DNA from: Sideroxydans sp. | Lineage (GTDB): Bacteria > Pseudomonadota > Gammaproteobacteria > Burkholderiales > Gallionellaceae | Length of the DNA stretch: 64,000 nucleotides | Direction: 5' to 3' | Assembly (NCBI GenBank): GCA_028710605.1 | Contig: JAQTTU010000008.1 | Location: 1-64,000, forward strand | In this document: piece by piece, positions 56,451-64,000 of the stretch | Layout of the letters: the number at the start of each line of letters is the position of its first letter | Position numbering within the stretch: the stretch's first letter is position 1 | Translations under genes and position numbers: made by a program | The notes under the pieces: model-generated | The model's input: only the letters and a program-made list of their open reading frames with translations | The model's database searches: none | What the model was told of the DNA's origin: nothing

Positions 56451-56477
56451 AAAGGGCAGCTTCGGCTGCCCTTTTTT
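56451..56477 (+). terminator. Rho-independent terminator of the SHP operon
   Basis: AAAGGGCAGC and GCTGCCCTTT pair around a TTCG tetraloop, followed by TTT. Confidence 0.93.
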
Positions 56478-56501
56478 ATGTAGAACAAAAACGACATTTC
56501 C

Positions 56502-56630
56502 GCCCGCAGATTACACAAATTAACGCAGATTCCAAGACGCATATTGCTGAGTACCACATCGTTTGGAAAGTGGGCAGGCTATTCAAGTTGAATTGTTTTT
56601 AATCTGCGAAAATCTGAGTAATCTGCGGGC
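56502..56630. repeat. Type E palindrome, copy 2
   Basis: The left arm GCCCGCAGATTACACAAATT and the right arm with AATCTGAGTAATCTGCGGGC are complementary. With the terminator it fills most of the 56428-56757 gap. Confidence 0.88.
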
Positions 56631-56757
56631 AACTGTTTTTGCTGTTGATATAGTTTTTCGCGGAGCAGGCGGTTATAGTGCGCGGGCGCTGCCCGGGGAG
56701 GGGCGCTGCGCCGGTTGAGTTGCTGCCGGTTTTCTTGATCCGATACAAGGGGGCATT

Positions 56758-57747
56758 ATGCAAATGCAGCAACAGCAAGAGCACGCTTTTGAATTCACCG
56801 GCAGCGGCTGGGAATACTTCAAGATTTGGATCGTCAACCTGCTGCTGAGCATCCTCACACTGGGCATTTACAGCGCATGGGCGAAGGTGCGCCGCCTACA
56901 ATATTTTTACCGGAACACGCGTCTGGCCGATGCCAGTTTCGACTATCACGGCATGCCGAAAGCCATACTCAAAGGCCGCATCATCGCCTTCGTCATGTTG
57001 ATGGTTTATTCCGGGGCGATGAAGTTGAGTCCGGCGCTGGGCATCACGATCGCGCTGATGATCGCGGTGGTGATGCCGTGGCTGATCGTGCGTTCGCTGC
57101 GTTTCAAACTCTACAACAGCAGCTATCGCGGGCTGCGCTTTTCATTTGCCGGAAGCGATGGCGGCGCTTATACCGTGTTTCTGCTGTTCCCCATTCTTAC
57201 GGCGCTGACCTTGTACTTGCTGATGCCGTTCACCCACCAGCGCATCAAGCAATACCAGCATTGCAACAGCCAGTTCGGCGATACCTTTTTTAACTTTGAT
57301 GCGCCGGTGAAAAGTTTCTACGGTGTGTATTTGAAAGTGCTGGGGATGGGGCTCGGCCTGGGTTTTCTGGCGGGTTTGTTTTCTGCCGTCGGGCTGACAT
57401 TTCTGCTGCTTCTGTTGCCCGTGGTATTCCTGTTCGTCATGGCCTACATGGCGGTGAGCCTGCCCAACCTGATCTGGAATTCAACCACGCTGGGCGAACA
57501 CACCATCCAGAGCAAACTGGAGGTGGGCCCGTATTTGTGGATCAGCTTCACCAACCTGCTGGGCATCGTGCTTACTCTCGGCCTGTATATTCCTTTTGCT
57601 ACCGTGCGCATGCTGCGCTACAAGCTGGAACACATGAGTTTGATGGCGCAAGGCGATCTGAACGAATTCGTGGCCGGGCAGGAACAGGCGATCAGCGCAA
57701 CGGGCGAAGAAACCGCAGAGATGTTCGACGTGGATATTTCGCTGTAA
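56758..57747 (+). CDS. yjgN: YjgN-like DUF898 membrane protein
   Basis: The 329-residue protein has about six membrane helices and the duplicated DUF898 pattern: FEFTGSGWEYFKIWIVNLLL with LTLGIYSAWAKVRRLQYFYR in the first half and LWISFTNLLGIVLTLGLYIP in the second. The function of the family is unknown. It ends one base before the start of the M48 protease gene, a pairing seen widely, so the two likely act together in the membrane. Confidence 0.92.
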   Translation: MQMQQQQEHAFEFTGSGWEYFKIWIVNLLLSILTLGIYSAWAKVRRLQYFYRNTRLADASFDYHGMPKAILKGRIIAFVMLMVYSGAMKLSPALGITIALMIAVVMPWLIVRSLRFKLYNSSYRGLRFSFAGSDGGAYTVFLLFPILTALTLYLLMPFTHQRIKQYQHCNSQFGDTFFNFDAPVKSFYGVYLKVLGMGLGLGFLAGLFSAVGLTFLLLLLPVVFLFVMAYMAVSLPNLIWNSTTLGEHTIQSKLEVGPYLWISFTNLLGIVLTLGLYIPFATVRMLRYKLEHMSLMAQGDLNEFVAGQEQAISATGEETAEMFDVDISL

Positions 57748-57748
57748 C

Positions 57749-58783
57749 GTGGTCAACGCACGTTTCTTCGACGGCAAAACCGCCGCCGCGCAAGCGGTGG
57801 AATTGTTTTTGGATGGAAGCAACCTACTGCTGCGCAATACCGATTTGGAGTTGCGCTGGCCGCTGCATGAAGTGAACATTTCCGAGCGTCTGGGCAACAC
57901 GCCGCGCCTGCTGACGTTTGCGGGTGGCGGACATTGCGAAGTCACCGATCATGCCGCGCTGGGCGACCTGCTGGCGCAACTCGGCACGCGGCATTCGTGG
58001 CTGGATGGCATGCACCACAGTCTGGCTTGGGCGCTGCTCGCGGCGGGCTTGATCGTGTTGTCGCTGCTTGCCGCTTACCGCTACCTGTTGCCCTGGGGCG
58101 CGGAAGTGATCGCCATGCGTCTGCCGGCCAGCGTGCTGCAAAAGATGGGCAGCTCCACGCTGGATACCCTGGATAAATTCATGCTGCAACCGAGCAAACT
58201 GGACGCGGCGCGCCAGCGTGAAATCACTGCCGCCTTCGCCAGGCTGCAAGCGCCGTCGGCTGCGCAGTTGCGATACCACATCGTGTTCCGCAGTTCGCCC
58301 GAGATGGGGGCCAACGCCTTCGCGCTGCCGGACGGCACTATCGTGATGCTGGATGAACTGGTGGCGCTGACCCAAGACGACAACGAAATCGTCGCCGTGC
58401 TGGCGCATGAACGCGGCCACGTCGAACAGCGTCACGCCATGCGCATGGTGCTGCAAAGCTCGGCGGTGGGCTTGGTGCTGGCCTGGTATGTGGGCGATGT
58501 CAGTGGATTGCTGGCGACCGCCCCGGCGATCATCATGCAGGCAAAATATTCGCGCGACATGGAACGCGAGGCGGATGAATACGCCGAGCGCACCATGCGG
58601 GCGAATGGACTTTCGCCGTGTTTGCTGGCGAGCATTCTGGACAAACTGGAAGCCTCGCATCTCGCCAAGACCGATGCAAAACAACCCGCCCCCGATGCCG
58701 CATCCAAACGCGAAGTGATGGACTACCTGTCCAGCCATCCGGCCACCCAAGAGCGCGAGAAATTGTTGTGTCCCGCCAAATGA
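57749..58783 (+). CDS. M48-family membrane metalloprotease
   Basis: The 344-residue protein starts with GTG 57749. It has a cytoplasmic N-terminal part (1-90), a membrane helix at about 91-112 and a protease domain with zinc motif HERGH (His220, Glu221, His224) and third-ligand region DMEREADEYAERTM. MGANAFALPDGTIVMLDELV is the conserved strand. By family it is a zinc protease of envelope quality control. It is paired with the YjgN-like protein. Confidence 0.93.
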   Translation: MVNARFFDGKTAAAQAVELFLDGSNLLLRNTDLELRWPLHEVNISERLGNTPRLLTFAGGGHCEVTDHAALGDLLAQLGTRHSWLDGMHHSLAWALLAAGLIVLSLLAAYRYLLPWGAEVIAMRLPASVLQKMGSSTLDTLDKFMLQPSKLDAARQREITAAFARLQAPSAAQLRYHIVFRSSPEMGANAFALPDGTIVMLDELVALTQDDNEIVAVLAHERGHVEQRHAMRMVLQSSAVGLVLAWYVGDVSGLLATAPAIIMQAKYSRDMEREADEYAERTMRANGLSPCLLASILDKLEASHLAKTDAKQPAPDAASKREVMDYLSSHPATQEREKLLCPAK

Positions 58784-58821
58784 ATGGTGTGATGCTGCTA
58801 TCATTCAATTAACTGCAATTC

Positions 58822-59008
58822 AAGCCACAGAGATCACAGAGTACACAGAGAAAGAAGCTCGCTTCGCGGAAGCAGCTCAATTTTTGGTGAGCCTACAAAA
58901 TGAGAAAGTTGCAAGAATTTCTCTGTGTACTCTGCACCCGCAAGGGGTAGGCCGTGGTTGTAAGGGGCTAAAGCCCCAACAACACACGCACTGTTCTCTG
59001 TGGCAAAT
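58822..59008. repeat. Type F palindrome, copy 3, interrupted by a 54-bp element
   Basis: The left arm GCCACAGAGATCACAGAGTA is matched on the right by TTTCTCTGTGTACTCTG and TTCTCTGTGGC, split apart by the insert at 58936-58989. Confidence 0.85.
58936..58989. repeat. 54-bp hairpin element, copy 2
   Basis: It matches 41038-41091 at 52 of 54 bases and interrupts the right arm of a type F palindrome. Confidence 0.9.
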
Positions 59009-59035
59009 TGTTTTTTCCAAAGATCATCCCGCGCC

Positions 59036-59914
59036 ATGAAAAATCCAACCGATACCCTGCAACGTTTCCTGTTTGAACATGCGCCTATACGCGGCGAACT
59101 GGTGCGCCTCGACAGCGCGTGGCAAGCCGTGATCGAACGCCGCGACTATCCGCCCGTACTGCAAAAATTGATGGGTGAACTGTGCGCCGCCGCAGTGCTG
59201 CTCGCCGCAACGCTCAAGCTGCATGGCTCCATGGTGTTGCAGATACACGGCAAGGGCGCGGTGAAATTGCTGGTGGTGGAATGCAGCGGCGATCTGGAAC
59301 TGCGCGCCACCGCGAAATGGGAAGGCGATCTGGCGCAGGGCACGCTGCAAGAACTGGTCGGCGACGGACGCTTCGTTATCACCCTCGATCCCAAAGACGG
59401 CAACCAGGCGTATCAAGGTATCGTCGCGCTGGAAGGCGACAGCATCGCCGAAATTTTGCAGAACTACATGACGCGCTCCGAGCAACTCGCTACACGCTTG
59501 TGGCTGGCGGCGGACGGCAAAAGCGCCGCCGGCATGCTGTTGCAAAAACTGCCGGAACAGCACGAGCCGGACGCGGATGCGTGGGCACGCGCGGTGCAAA
59601 TCGCCGACACGCTCAAGCCGGAAGAACTGCTGAATCTACCTTCCGTCGAGCTGGTGCACCGGCTGTATCACGAAGAAGACATCCGCCTGTTCGACGCGCA
59701 AGCCGTGCAGTTCCGCTGCACCTGCTCGCGCGAAAACGTGTCGCAAATGTTGCGCATGCTGGGAAAAGAAGAAGTGGCGATCATCCTCGCCGAACGCGGC
59801 GACATCGAAGTGCATTGCGAATTCTGCAACCAGCGTTATGTGTTCGACCGCGTGGATGCCGACGCGGTGTTCATTGATGTAATGGCGATAGCGGCCAGCG
59901 ATACGCGCCATTGA
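59036..59914 (+). CDS. hslO: Redox-regulated chaperone Hsp33
   Basis: I start at ATG 59036 (MKNPTDTLQRFLFEHAPIRG). The 292-residue chaperone has the family core LVRLDSAWQAVIERRDYPPV and the C-terminal zinc switch with CTCS and CEFC, whose four cysteines release zinc and form disulfides on oxidation, activating the holdase. It protects proteins during oxidative stress. The upstream frame is only the end of a type F repeat. Confidence 0.96.
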   Translation: MKNPTDTLQRFLFEHAPIRGELVRLDSAWQAVIERRDYPPVLQKLMGELCAAAVLLAATLKLHGSMVLQIHGKGAVKLLVVECSGDLELRATAKWEGDLAQGTLQELVGDGRFVITLDPKDGNQAYQGIVALEGDSIAEILQNYMTRSEQLATRLWLAADGKSAAGMLLQKLPEQHEPDADAWARAVQIADTLKPEELLNLPSVELVHRLYHEEDIRLFDAQAVQFRCTCSRENVSQMLRMLGKEEVAIILAERGDIEVHCEFCNQRYVFDRVDADAVFIDVMAIAASDTRH

Positions 59915-59924
59915 TTTGATTTAT

Positions 59925-59978
59925 GTAGGAGCGAGCTTGCTCGCGATAGCGCTTATTCGCGAGCAAGCTCGCTCCTAC
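59925..59978. repeat. 54-bp palindrome (type B) after hslO
   Basis: GTAGGAGCGAGCTTGCTCGC and GCGAGCAAGCTCGCTCCTAC are perfect complements. It is the intergenic relative of the inserts in hypF and acnA. Confidence 0.93.
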
Positions 59979-59990
59979 AACGCAATCATC

Positions 59991-60064
59991 GGGAAGCCAA
60001 TAAACACGCCACTCTCCACCTTGCGTATCACGCAGATCGCCTATTGACGGGCATCTCCGCGAGG
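59991..60064. repeat. Repeat family N, copy 7
   Basis: It begins GGGAAGCCAATAAACACGCC, as in copy 1, and contains GATCGCCTATTGACGGGCAT. Confidence 0.85.
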
Positions 60065-60093
60065 TTTGTTGCTGAAATTTCCGGGGCACGCTT

Positions 60094-60885
60094 TCACTTG
60101 GCAGTGACACCCAAAATCAGCCCCAACATCCCGAGCATCCCGAACAGGAAATTGAGCACGAAGTGAAGCGCGAGCGACGGGATCACGCTCTTGCTGTGCC
60201 AGACCACAAACGCAAAGCCAAAACTGGCCAGCAACAGGATGGGGAGCAACCAGAGCTGGAACGTGTGGTAGAACGCGAACAGCAGTCCGTTCACGATCCA
60301 GGAGGCCTTTCCCATCCATGACATTTTCGGCAACAGCCAGGCGCGAAAATACAAATCCTCCGCGAGGATATTCAAGGCCAGCACGATCGCCATGAGTGGC
60401 AGCATCCAGTAGGCATGGTAAAGCGGAAGACCGGGCGAGAGTTGATCCGGCGGGGTCGCGGCCGGGTCGATTCCGCGCAGGAAAAACGGATAGTAGGATG
60501 GCGGCTGAAAGCCGATGGACTGCCAGATCGCGGGCAACATCGGCTGGATCAATGCCGATCCGGCCAGCACCAGCAAAGCCAACGCGACATACAGAATCCA
60601 TTGCCGTCCGCTGACCCGATTCAGGCACAGGCGCGTTTTCAAGCTCACACCCGACTGGCGCGCGTCGCGCACCAGCAATGCCAGCGCCAGCGCAACCAGT
60701 ATCGCCAGCATCACGCCCGCGACCAACGGCCATGCGATCAGGGGTGGCGTTCCTGCGGCGACCATGCGGGGCAATACCAGATGGAATCCGGTAAAGGCCA
60801 CGGCGCTCGGCCCGAACACCGCCAGCAGAATTTGCGGGATGCTGAGCTGTTGCGTTTTAGACCAGTCGAGTTTGTTTTCTTGCAT
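60094..60885 (-). CDS. CPBP-family intramembrane protease
   Basis: The 263-residue protein has about seven membrane helices and the three motifs of the CPBP/Abi family: AEDLYFRAWLLP (E-D-x3-R, where most members have E-E-x3-R), FAFYHTFQLWLLP and LALHFVLNFLFG. By family it cleaves substrates inside the membrane, similar to CAAX proteases. The Glu-to-Asp change at the second acidic residue is conservative but unusual. No partner gene is adjacent. Confidence 0.88.
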   Translation of the reverse strand: MQENKLDWSKTQQLSIPQILLAVFGPSAVAFTGFHLVLPRMVAAGTPPLIAWPLVAGVMLAILVALALALLVRDARQSGVSLKTRLCLNRVSGRQWILYVALALLVLAGSALIQPMLPAIWQSIGFQPPSYYPFFLRGIDPAATPPDQLSPGLPLYHAYWMLPLMAIVLALNILAEDLYFRAWLLPKMSWMGKASWIVNGLLFAFYHTFQLWLLPILLLASFGFAFVVWHSKSVIPSLALHFVLNFLFGMLGMLGLILGVTAK

Positions 60886-60981
60886 GCTAGCTATCCAATG
60901 GCCGAAAAAGAGCCGCTGAAATATTTACACTATGCGGCACCGCTTTGTCCCATTTTTACTATTTTTTACGCTGCCACCCGT

Positions 60982-61119
60982 TCAATTGATGAAGCGCGAA
61001 AGCTGCACGCGCGATACGCCGAGTTGCAGCGCGGCTTCGGTGACGGTGATGCCGAGTTCCGGCAAGACATCTTCCTTGATGGTTTCGCCGGGATGCGGCG
61101 GGTTGTGCATGCGACTCAT
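60982..61119 (-). pseudogene. higA: Truncated higA antitoxin gene
   Basis: From ATG 61119 it reads [20 protein letters not shown] then [20 protein letters not shown] and SRFIN-stop, 45 residues. This is the HigA N-terminus up to the helix-turn-helix, where full proteins have about 100 residues. The later half is lost. Confidence 0.85.
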
Positions 61120-61131
61120 TTTGTTCTCCTG

Positions 61132-61194
61132 TCAGTGGTAGTCCTGATAATCCACCAGCACGGCATCTTCGCCTTCATGAGGTTGAGTTTGAAT
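61132..61194 (-). pseudogene. higB: C-terminal remnant of a higB toxin gene
   Basis: Just upstream of higA, the frame ends GEDAVLVDYQDYH-stop, the usual HigB C-terminus. A TAA at 61195-61197 interrupts it, and no toxin body remains. The 12-bp gap to higA matches intact higBA operons. Confidence 0.75.
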
Positions 61195-61232
61195 TTACGT
61201 GCTGATCGGGTTTTGGAGTCCTCGCCGTACCG

Positions 61233-61502
61233 CTATAGAAATAAATATTTAAAGAGGACTATACCAACCAGTCCTGCCGCGAAAAGCCAGACTACCCATT
61301 CATTGGAATGGCGTTTGCCGAGTTTTTCTTGCAAGGCATCGCTCTCGGCAAAGATGCGCCTCGCTTCTGTATCGGCTTTTTCCAGCTTGTCGGCGCTTTC
61401 CAGCAAATTCTTTTTTAATGCGGGATCGGGTTCGTTTTCCGCCTTGGCTCGCAGTGTGTTGGCTAGCTTGATTACGCCATCGGGCAAGGGTTCTCGGGTC
61501 AT
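61233..61502 (-). CDS. Small tail-anchored hypothetical protein
   Basis: The 89-residue protein is helical and charged (ALKKNLLESADKLEKADTEA) with one C-terminal membrane helix (EWVVWLFAAGLVGIVLFKYL). The family is not recognised. The orientation and spacing suggest a separate small gene. It is followed by the higBA remnant. Confidence 0.6.
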   Translation of the reverse strand: MTREPLPDGVIKLANTLRAKAENEPDPALKKNLLESADKLEKADTEARRIFAESDALQEKLGKRHSNEWVVWLFAAGLVGIVLFKYLFL

Positions 61503-61567
61503 TTTGTATTCCTGTCAGCGGTTGTTTCGATTATCGTGCCACTTTGCCAGCAAGCATCAGGTGCTTT

Positions 61568-61602
61568 GTGTAGATCGCCTATTGACGGGCATCTTCACAG
61601 GG
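61568..61602. repeat. Repeat family N, copy 8 (partial)
   Basis: TAGATCGCCTATTGACGGGC and ATCTTCACAGGG are present; the left half is replaced by other sequence. Confidence 0.78.
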
Positions 61603-61617
61603 TTGGGGGTTAATTTT

Positions 61618-61663
61618 GTAGGTCGGGCTTCAGCCCGACATGTCGGGTTAAAACCCGACCTAC
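61618..61663. repeat. GTAGGTCGGG-type palindrome at the end of the FAD oxidoreductase gene
   Basis: GTAGGTCGGGCTTCAGCCCG and CGGGTTAAAACCCGACCTAC are complementary at their ends. The minus-strand gene's TAG stop (61660-61662) lies in it. Confidence 0.9.
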
Positions 61664-63327
61664 AATATTTTCACCATATCCAGCGCCACCGCTTCCGCCG
61701 CTTCGATGCCGTCCACCGCCGCCGACAGAATCCCGCCCGCGTAACCCGCGCCTTCGCCTGCCGGATACAGGCCTTTGACGTTGATGCTCTGGAAGTCCTC
61801 GCCGCGTTTGACGCGCACCGGGGAGGAGGTGCGCGTCTCCACGCCGGTGAGCACGGCATCGTCCATGGCGAAGCCTTTGATCTGCTTTTCAAACGCGGGC
61901 AAGGCTTCGCGGATGGCGGCGATGGCGTAGTCGGGCAGGGCGGAGGAGAGGTCGGTGGGCGTGATGCCGGGGGTGTAAGAGGGCGCGACTTCGCCGATTT
62001 TTTCCGAGGGTCGTCCTGCGAGAAAATCGGCTACGCGTTGCGCCGGTGCGCTGTAATTCCTGCCGCCCAACTCGAACGCGCGCGCTTCCCATTTGCGCTG
62101 GAACTCGACACCCGCCAGCACATCGCCGGGGAAATCGGCGGGCGTGATGCCGACCACGATGCCGCTGTTGGCGTTGCGTTCGTTGCGCGAATACTGGCTC
62201 ATGCCGTTGGTGACCACGCGGCCTGCTTCCGAGGTCGCCGCCACCACCGTGCCGCCGGGGCACATGCAGAAGCTATAGACCGAGCGCCCGTTGCTGGCGT
62301 GATGCACCAGCTTGTAATCCGCCGATCCCAACAGCGGGTTGCCCGCGTTCGCGCCGAAGCGCGCGCGGTCGATGACCGATTGCGGATGCTCGATGCGGAA
62401 GCCGATGGAGAACGGTTTGGCTTCCAGATACACGCCGCGCTTGTGCAGCATCTCGAAGGTGTCGCGCGCGCTGTGGCCGACGGCGAGCACCACGTGTTTG
62501 GTGTCTATGCGTTCGCCGTTGGCCAGCACCACGCCGCACACTTGCCCGTTTTCAATCTCGATGTCCGCCACGCGGCTCTGGAAGCGAATCTCCGCGCCCA
62601 GCGCTTGCATGCTGTGGCGCATTTTTTCCACCATGCCCACCAGACGGAAGGTGCCGATGTGCGGCTTGCTCACGTACATGATCTCTTCCGGTGCGCCAGC
62701 CTTCACAAATTCGGTCAGCACTTTGCGCCCGTAGAACTTCGGGTCCTTGATCTGGCTGTGCAGCTTGCCGTCGGAGAACGTGCCCGCGCCACCTTCGCCG
62801 AACTGCACGTTGGATTCGGGATCGAGCTTGCCCTGTCGCCACAAGCCCCAGGTGTCCTTGGTGCGTTCGCGCACTTCCTTGCCGCGCTCCAGAATGATGG
62901 GGCGGAAGCCCATTTGCGCCAGCAGCAATCCGGCGAAAATGCCGCACGGGCCGGTGCCGATGACCACCGGTCGCTCGCTCAACCCTTGCGGCGCTTGCGC
63001 CACCGTGCGGTAACTCATGTCCGGCGCGACAGCGACATGCGGAATGTTTTTCTTGAGCAATGCCGCCGCGTTTTTCACTTCCACATCCACCGTATAAACC
63101 AGCACGATGGCGTTGCGTTTGCGCGCGTCGTAGCCCCGGCGGAACAGGGTGAACGCCAGCAAATCGGCGGGGGAAATGCCCAGGCGCTTGAGGATCGCGG
63201 CCTTGAGGTCATCGTTATGGTTTATCTCGCGAAGCGATTCGTTTGCCCCCTCGCCCGCCTGCGGGAGAGGGTTGGGGAGAGGGCTCGGATGATTGAGCGG
63301 GAGTCGGATTTCGGTGAGACGTAGCAT
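61660..63327 (-). CDS. FAD-dependent oxidoreductase of the HI0933/YtfP-like 'uncharacterised dehydrogenase' type
   Basis: I start at ATG 63327 (MLRLTEIRLPLNHP); the longer frame upstream lacks support. The 555-residue protein shows a dinucleotide-binding motif PVVIGTGPCGIFAGLLLAQM, GAGTFSDGKLHSQIKDPKFY, VVLAVGHSARDTFEMLHKRG, FCMCPGGTVVAATSEAGRVV and the C-terminal FAD loop LYPAGEGAGYAGGILSAAVD. The substrate is unknown. Residues of about 13-29 (PSPLPNPLPQAGEGAN) are encoded by a type H repeat in frame and would separate the first strand from the following helix. The stop codon comes from another repeat. Confidence 0.9.
   Translation of the reverse strand: MLRLTEIRLPLNHPSPLPNPLPQAGEGANESLREINHNDDLKAAILKRLGISPADLLAFTLFRRGYDARKRNAIVLVYTVDVEVKNAAALLKKNIPHVAVAPDMSYRTVAQAPQGLSERPVVIGTGPCGIFAGLLLAQMGFRPIILERGKEVRERTKDTWGLWRQGKLDPESNVQFGEGGAGTFSDGKLHSQIKDPKFYGRKVLTEFVKAGAPEEIMYVSKPHIGTFRLVGMVEKMRHSMQALGAEIRFQSRVADIEIENGQVCGVVLANGERIDTKHVVLAVGHSARDTFEMLHKRGVYLEAKPFSIGFRIEHPQSVIDRARFGANAGNPLLGSADYKLVHHASNGRSVYSFCMCPGGTVVAATSEAGRVVTNGMSQYSRNERNANSGIVVGITPADFPGDVLAGVEFQRKWEARAFELGGRNYSAPAQRVADFLAGRPSEKIGEVAPSYTPGITPTDLSSALPDYAIAAIREALPAFEKQIKGFAMDDAVLTGVETRTSSPVRVKRGEDFQSINVKGLYPAGEGAGYAGGILSAAVDGIEAAEAVALDMVKIL
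63247..63288. repeat. Half type H palindrome in frame inside the FAD oxidoreductase gene
   Basis: CCCTCGCCCGCCTGCGGGAG and the following GAGGGTTGGGGAGAGGGC match other type H copies. It is read as PSPLPNPLPQAGEG on the minus strand. Confidence 0.85.
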
Positions 63328-63480
63328 GGTCGGCATTTTAACGCGATGCGGCTTGATGCTTGGCTGTTTTCGATAAACTTTTGCAGGTAGTGAGTGCGTG
63401 ATTTTAGTGGTATGGTTGCACGTGAATTTATTGTGCTCTTCGCACGATGAAGACGCTACAAAAATAACTAGAGGTAAATC

Positions 63481-64000
63481 ATGCCATCCGGTAATTTCAC
63501 ATTGAAACATGCGACCTGGCTGGTGCTGGGGCTGGGCATCGTGTTCGTTGTCGTTTGGCAGGCTCCCGCGTTATATGCCGTGCAGGGCTTGGCGAATTAT
63601 CTGCCGCTGCACATGTTTGCCGAAACGTTTTCCATCGTCGTTTCCATGATGGTGTTCGGTGTCGCGTGGAATGCTTACAGCCCGGAGCGGCCAAGCAATA
63701 CCGTGATTCTCGCCTGTGCGTTGCTCGCGGTCGGGCTGATCGATTTTGCCCACATGCTCTCGTTCAAAGGCATGCCCGATTTCATCACGCCCAGCGGCCC
63801 GGAAAAAGCCATCAACTTGTGGCTGTCCGCGCGGCTGATTGCCGCGCTGGCTTTGCTGGCTGCGGCATTGCGGCCATGGCGGCTGTCGCGCAACGAGCGC
63901 GCACGCTACCTGTTGCTGGCGGCCAGCCTCGTGGTCACCGCAACGGTGATCTGGCTGGGGCTGGTTTACCCGCAGGCCTGGCCGCGAACCTTTATCGCGG
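63481..64000 (+). CDS. MASE3-domain membrane sensor (3' end outside window)
   Basis: An ATG at 63481 with GAGGTAAATC upstream opens a frame that runs off the right edge. The visible 173 residues form at least five membrane helices (WLVLGLGIVFVVVWQAPALY, FSIVVSMMVFGVAW, VILACALLAVGLIDFAHML, ARLIAALALLAAAL, YLLLAASLVVTATVIWLGLV) and match the MASE3 pattern, including GLIDFAHMLSFKGMPDFITP. MASE3 is an N-terminal sensory domain of histidine kinases and GGDEF/EAL proteins; the output domain lies beyond the window. Confidence 0.85.
   Translation, partial: MPSGNFTLKHATWLVLGLGIVFVVVWQAPALYAVQGLANYLPLHMFAETFSIVVSMMVFGVAWNAYSPERPSNTVILACALLAVGLIDFAHMLSFKGMPDFITPSGPEKAINLWLSARLIAALALLAAALRPWRLSRNERARYLLLAASLVVTATVIWLGLVYPQAWPRTFIA

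Noticed and set aside
60415-63324. A 969-codon plus-strand open frame
   Set aside because: It is antisense to the CPBP protease and FAD oxidoreductase genes, runs across the higBA remnant and repeats, and shows no domain; it is a high-GC shadow frame.

Overview
The window looks like a betaproteobacterial chromosome, perhaps near Gallionellaceae/Nitrosomonadales. The taxonomic guess is weak and rests on gene content (Hup/Hox-type hydrogenase cluster, ZapE, AcnA, Hsp33, Tas), moderate-to-high GC, and many dispersed palindromic repeats. A conserved gene backbone is interrupted by several accessory segments.

Region 1 (1-16.6 kb): a giant RTX/cadherin-like secreted protein, open at the left edge, is followed in overlapping order by a TolC-type outer-membrane exporter, a beta-barrel protein and a lipoprotein. 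An AbiE toxin-antitoxin pair with a 15-bp palindrome at its promoter comes next. The block ends at a 47-bp 3' fragment of a tRNA-Arg(ACG) gene with its own terminator. That is what the far end of an element integrated into that tRNA would leave.

Region 2 (16.8-38.8 kb): hydrogenase maturation and H2 sensing. The genes are hybE, hupK, hypA, B, F, C, D, E, then a HoxA/HupR response regulator, an H2-sensing [NiFe] hydrogenase (HoxBC/HupUV type, group 2 motifs, no C-terminal extension), NikR, a HoxJ/HupT histidine kinase, and an ECF nickel transporter (nikK, L, M, Q, O) with an outer-membrane protein embedded in it. No catalytic hydrogenase is in the window. Between hoxA and hoxB lies a foreign island bounded by 34-bp direct repeats that duplicate the hoxA/hoxB junction. 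It carries BrnT/BrnA and an AT-rich pair encoding a membrane protein and a caspase-like protease.

Region 3 (38.9-40.7 kb): a degenerate integron. It has an intI N-terminal remnant on the minus strand, an R-box site, and three cassettes (unknown ORF, HNH nuclease, unknown ORF) separated by 63-bp attC sites whose R''/R' boxes pair as integron theory predicts.

Region 4 (40.7-64 kb): mostly housekeeping and signalling genes: class I fructose-bisphosphate aldolase, ZapE, a GIY-YIG-like protein, Tas aldo-keto reductase, a FIST sensor with a PAS-GGDEF-EAL protein, tandem HU-like genes cut by an internally deleted IS200 element, aconitase, a cytochrome b561/SHP/diheme cytochrome c operon, YjgN plus an M48 protease, Hsp33, a CPBP protease, a higBA remnant, an FAD oxidoreductase and the start of a MASE3 sensor.

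Across the window at least eight kinds of palindromic or REP-like repeat recur. Several sit inside coding sequences in frame (hypF twice, acnA, the FAD oxidoreductase, the hoxB start) or supply stop codons (zapE, the FAD oxidoreductase). One family of eight copies, with the core CGCCTATTGACGGGC, is not one I recognise.
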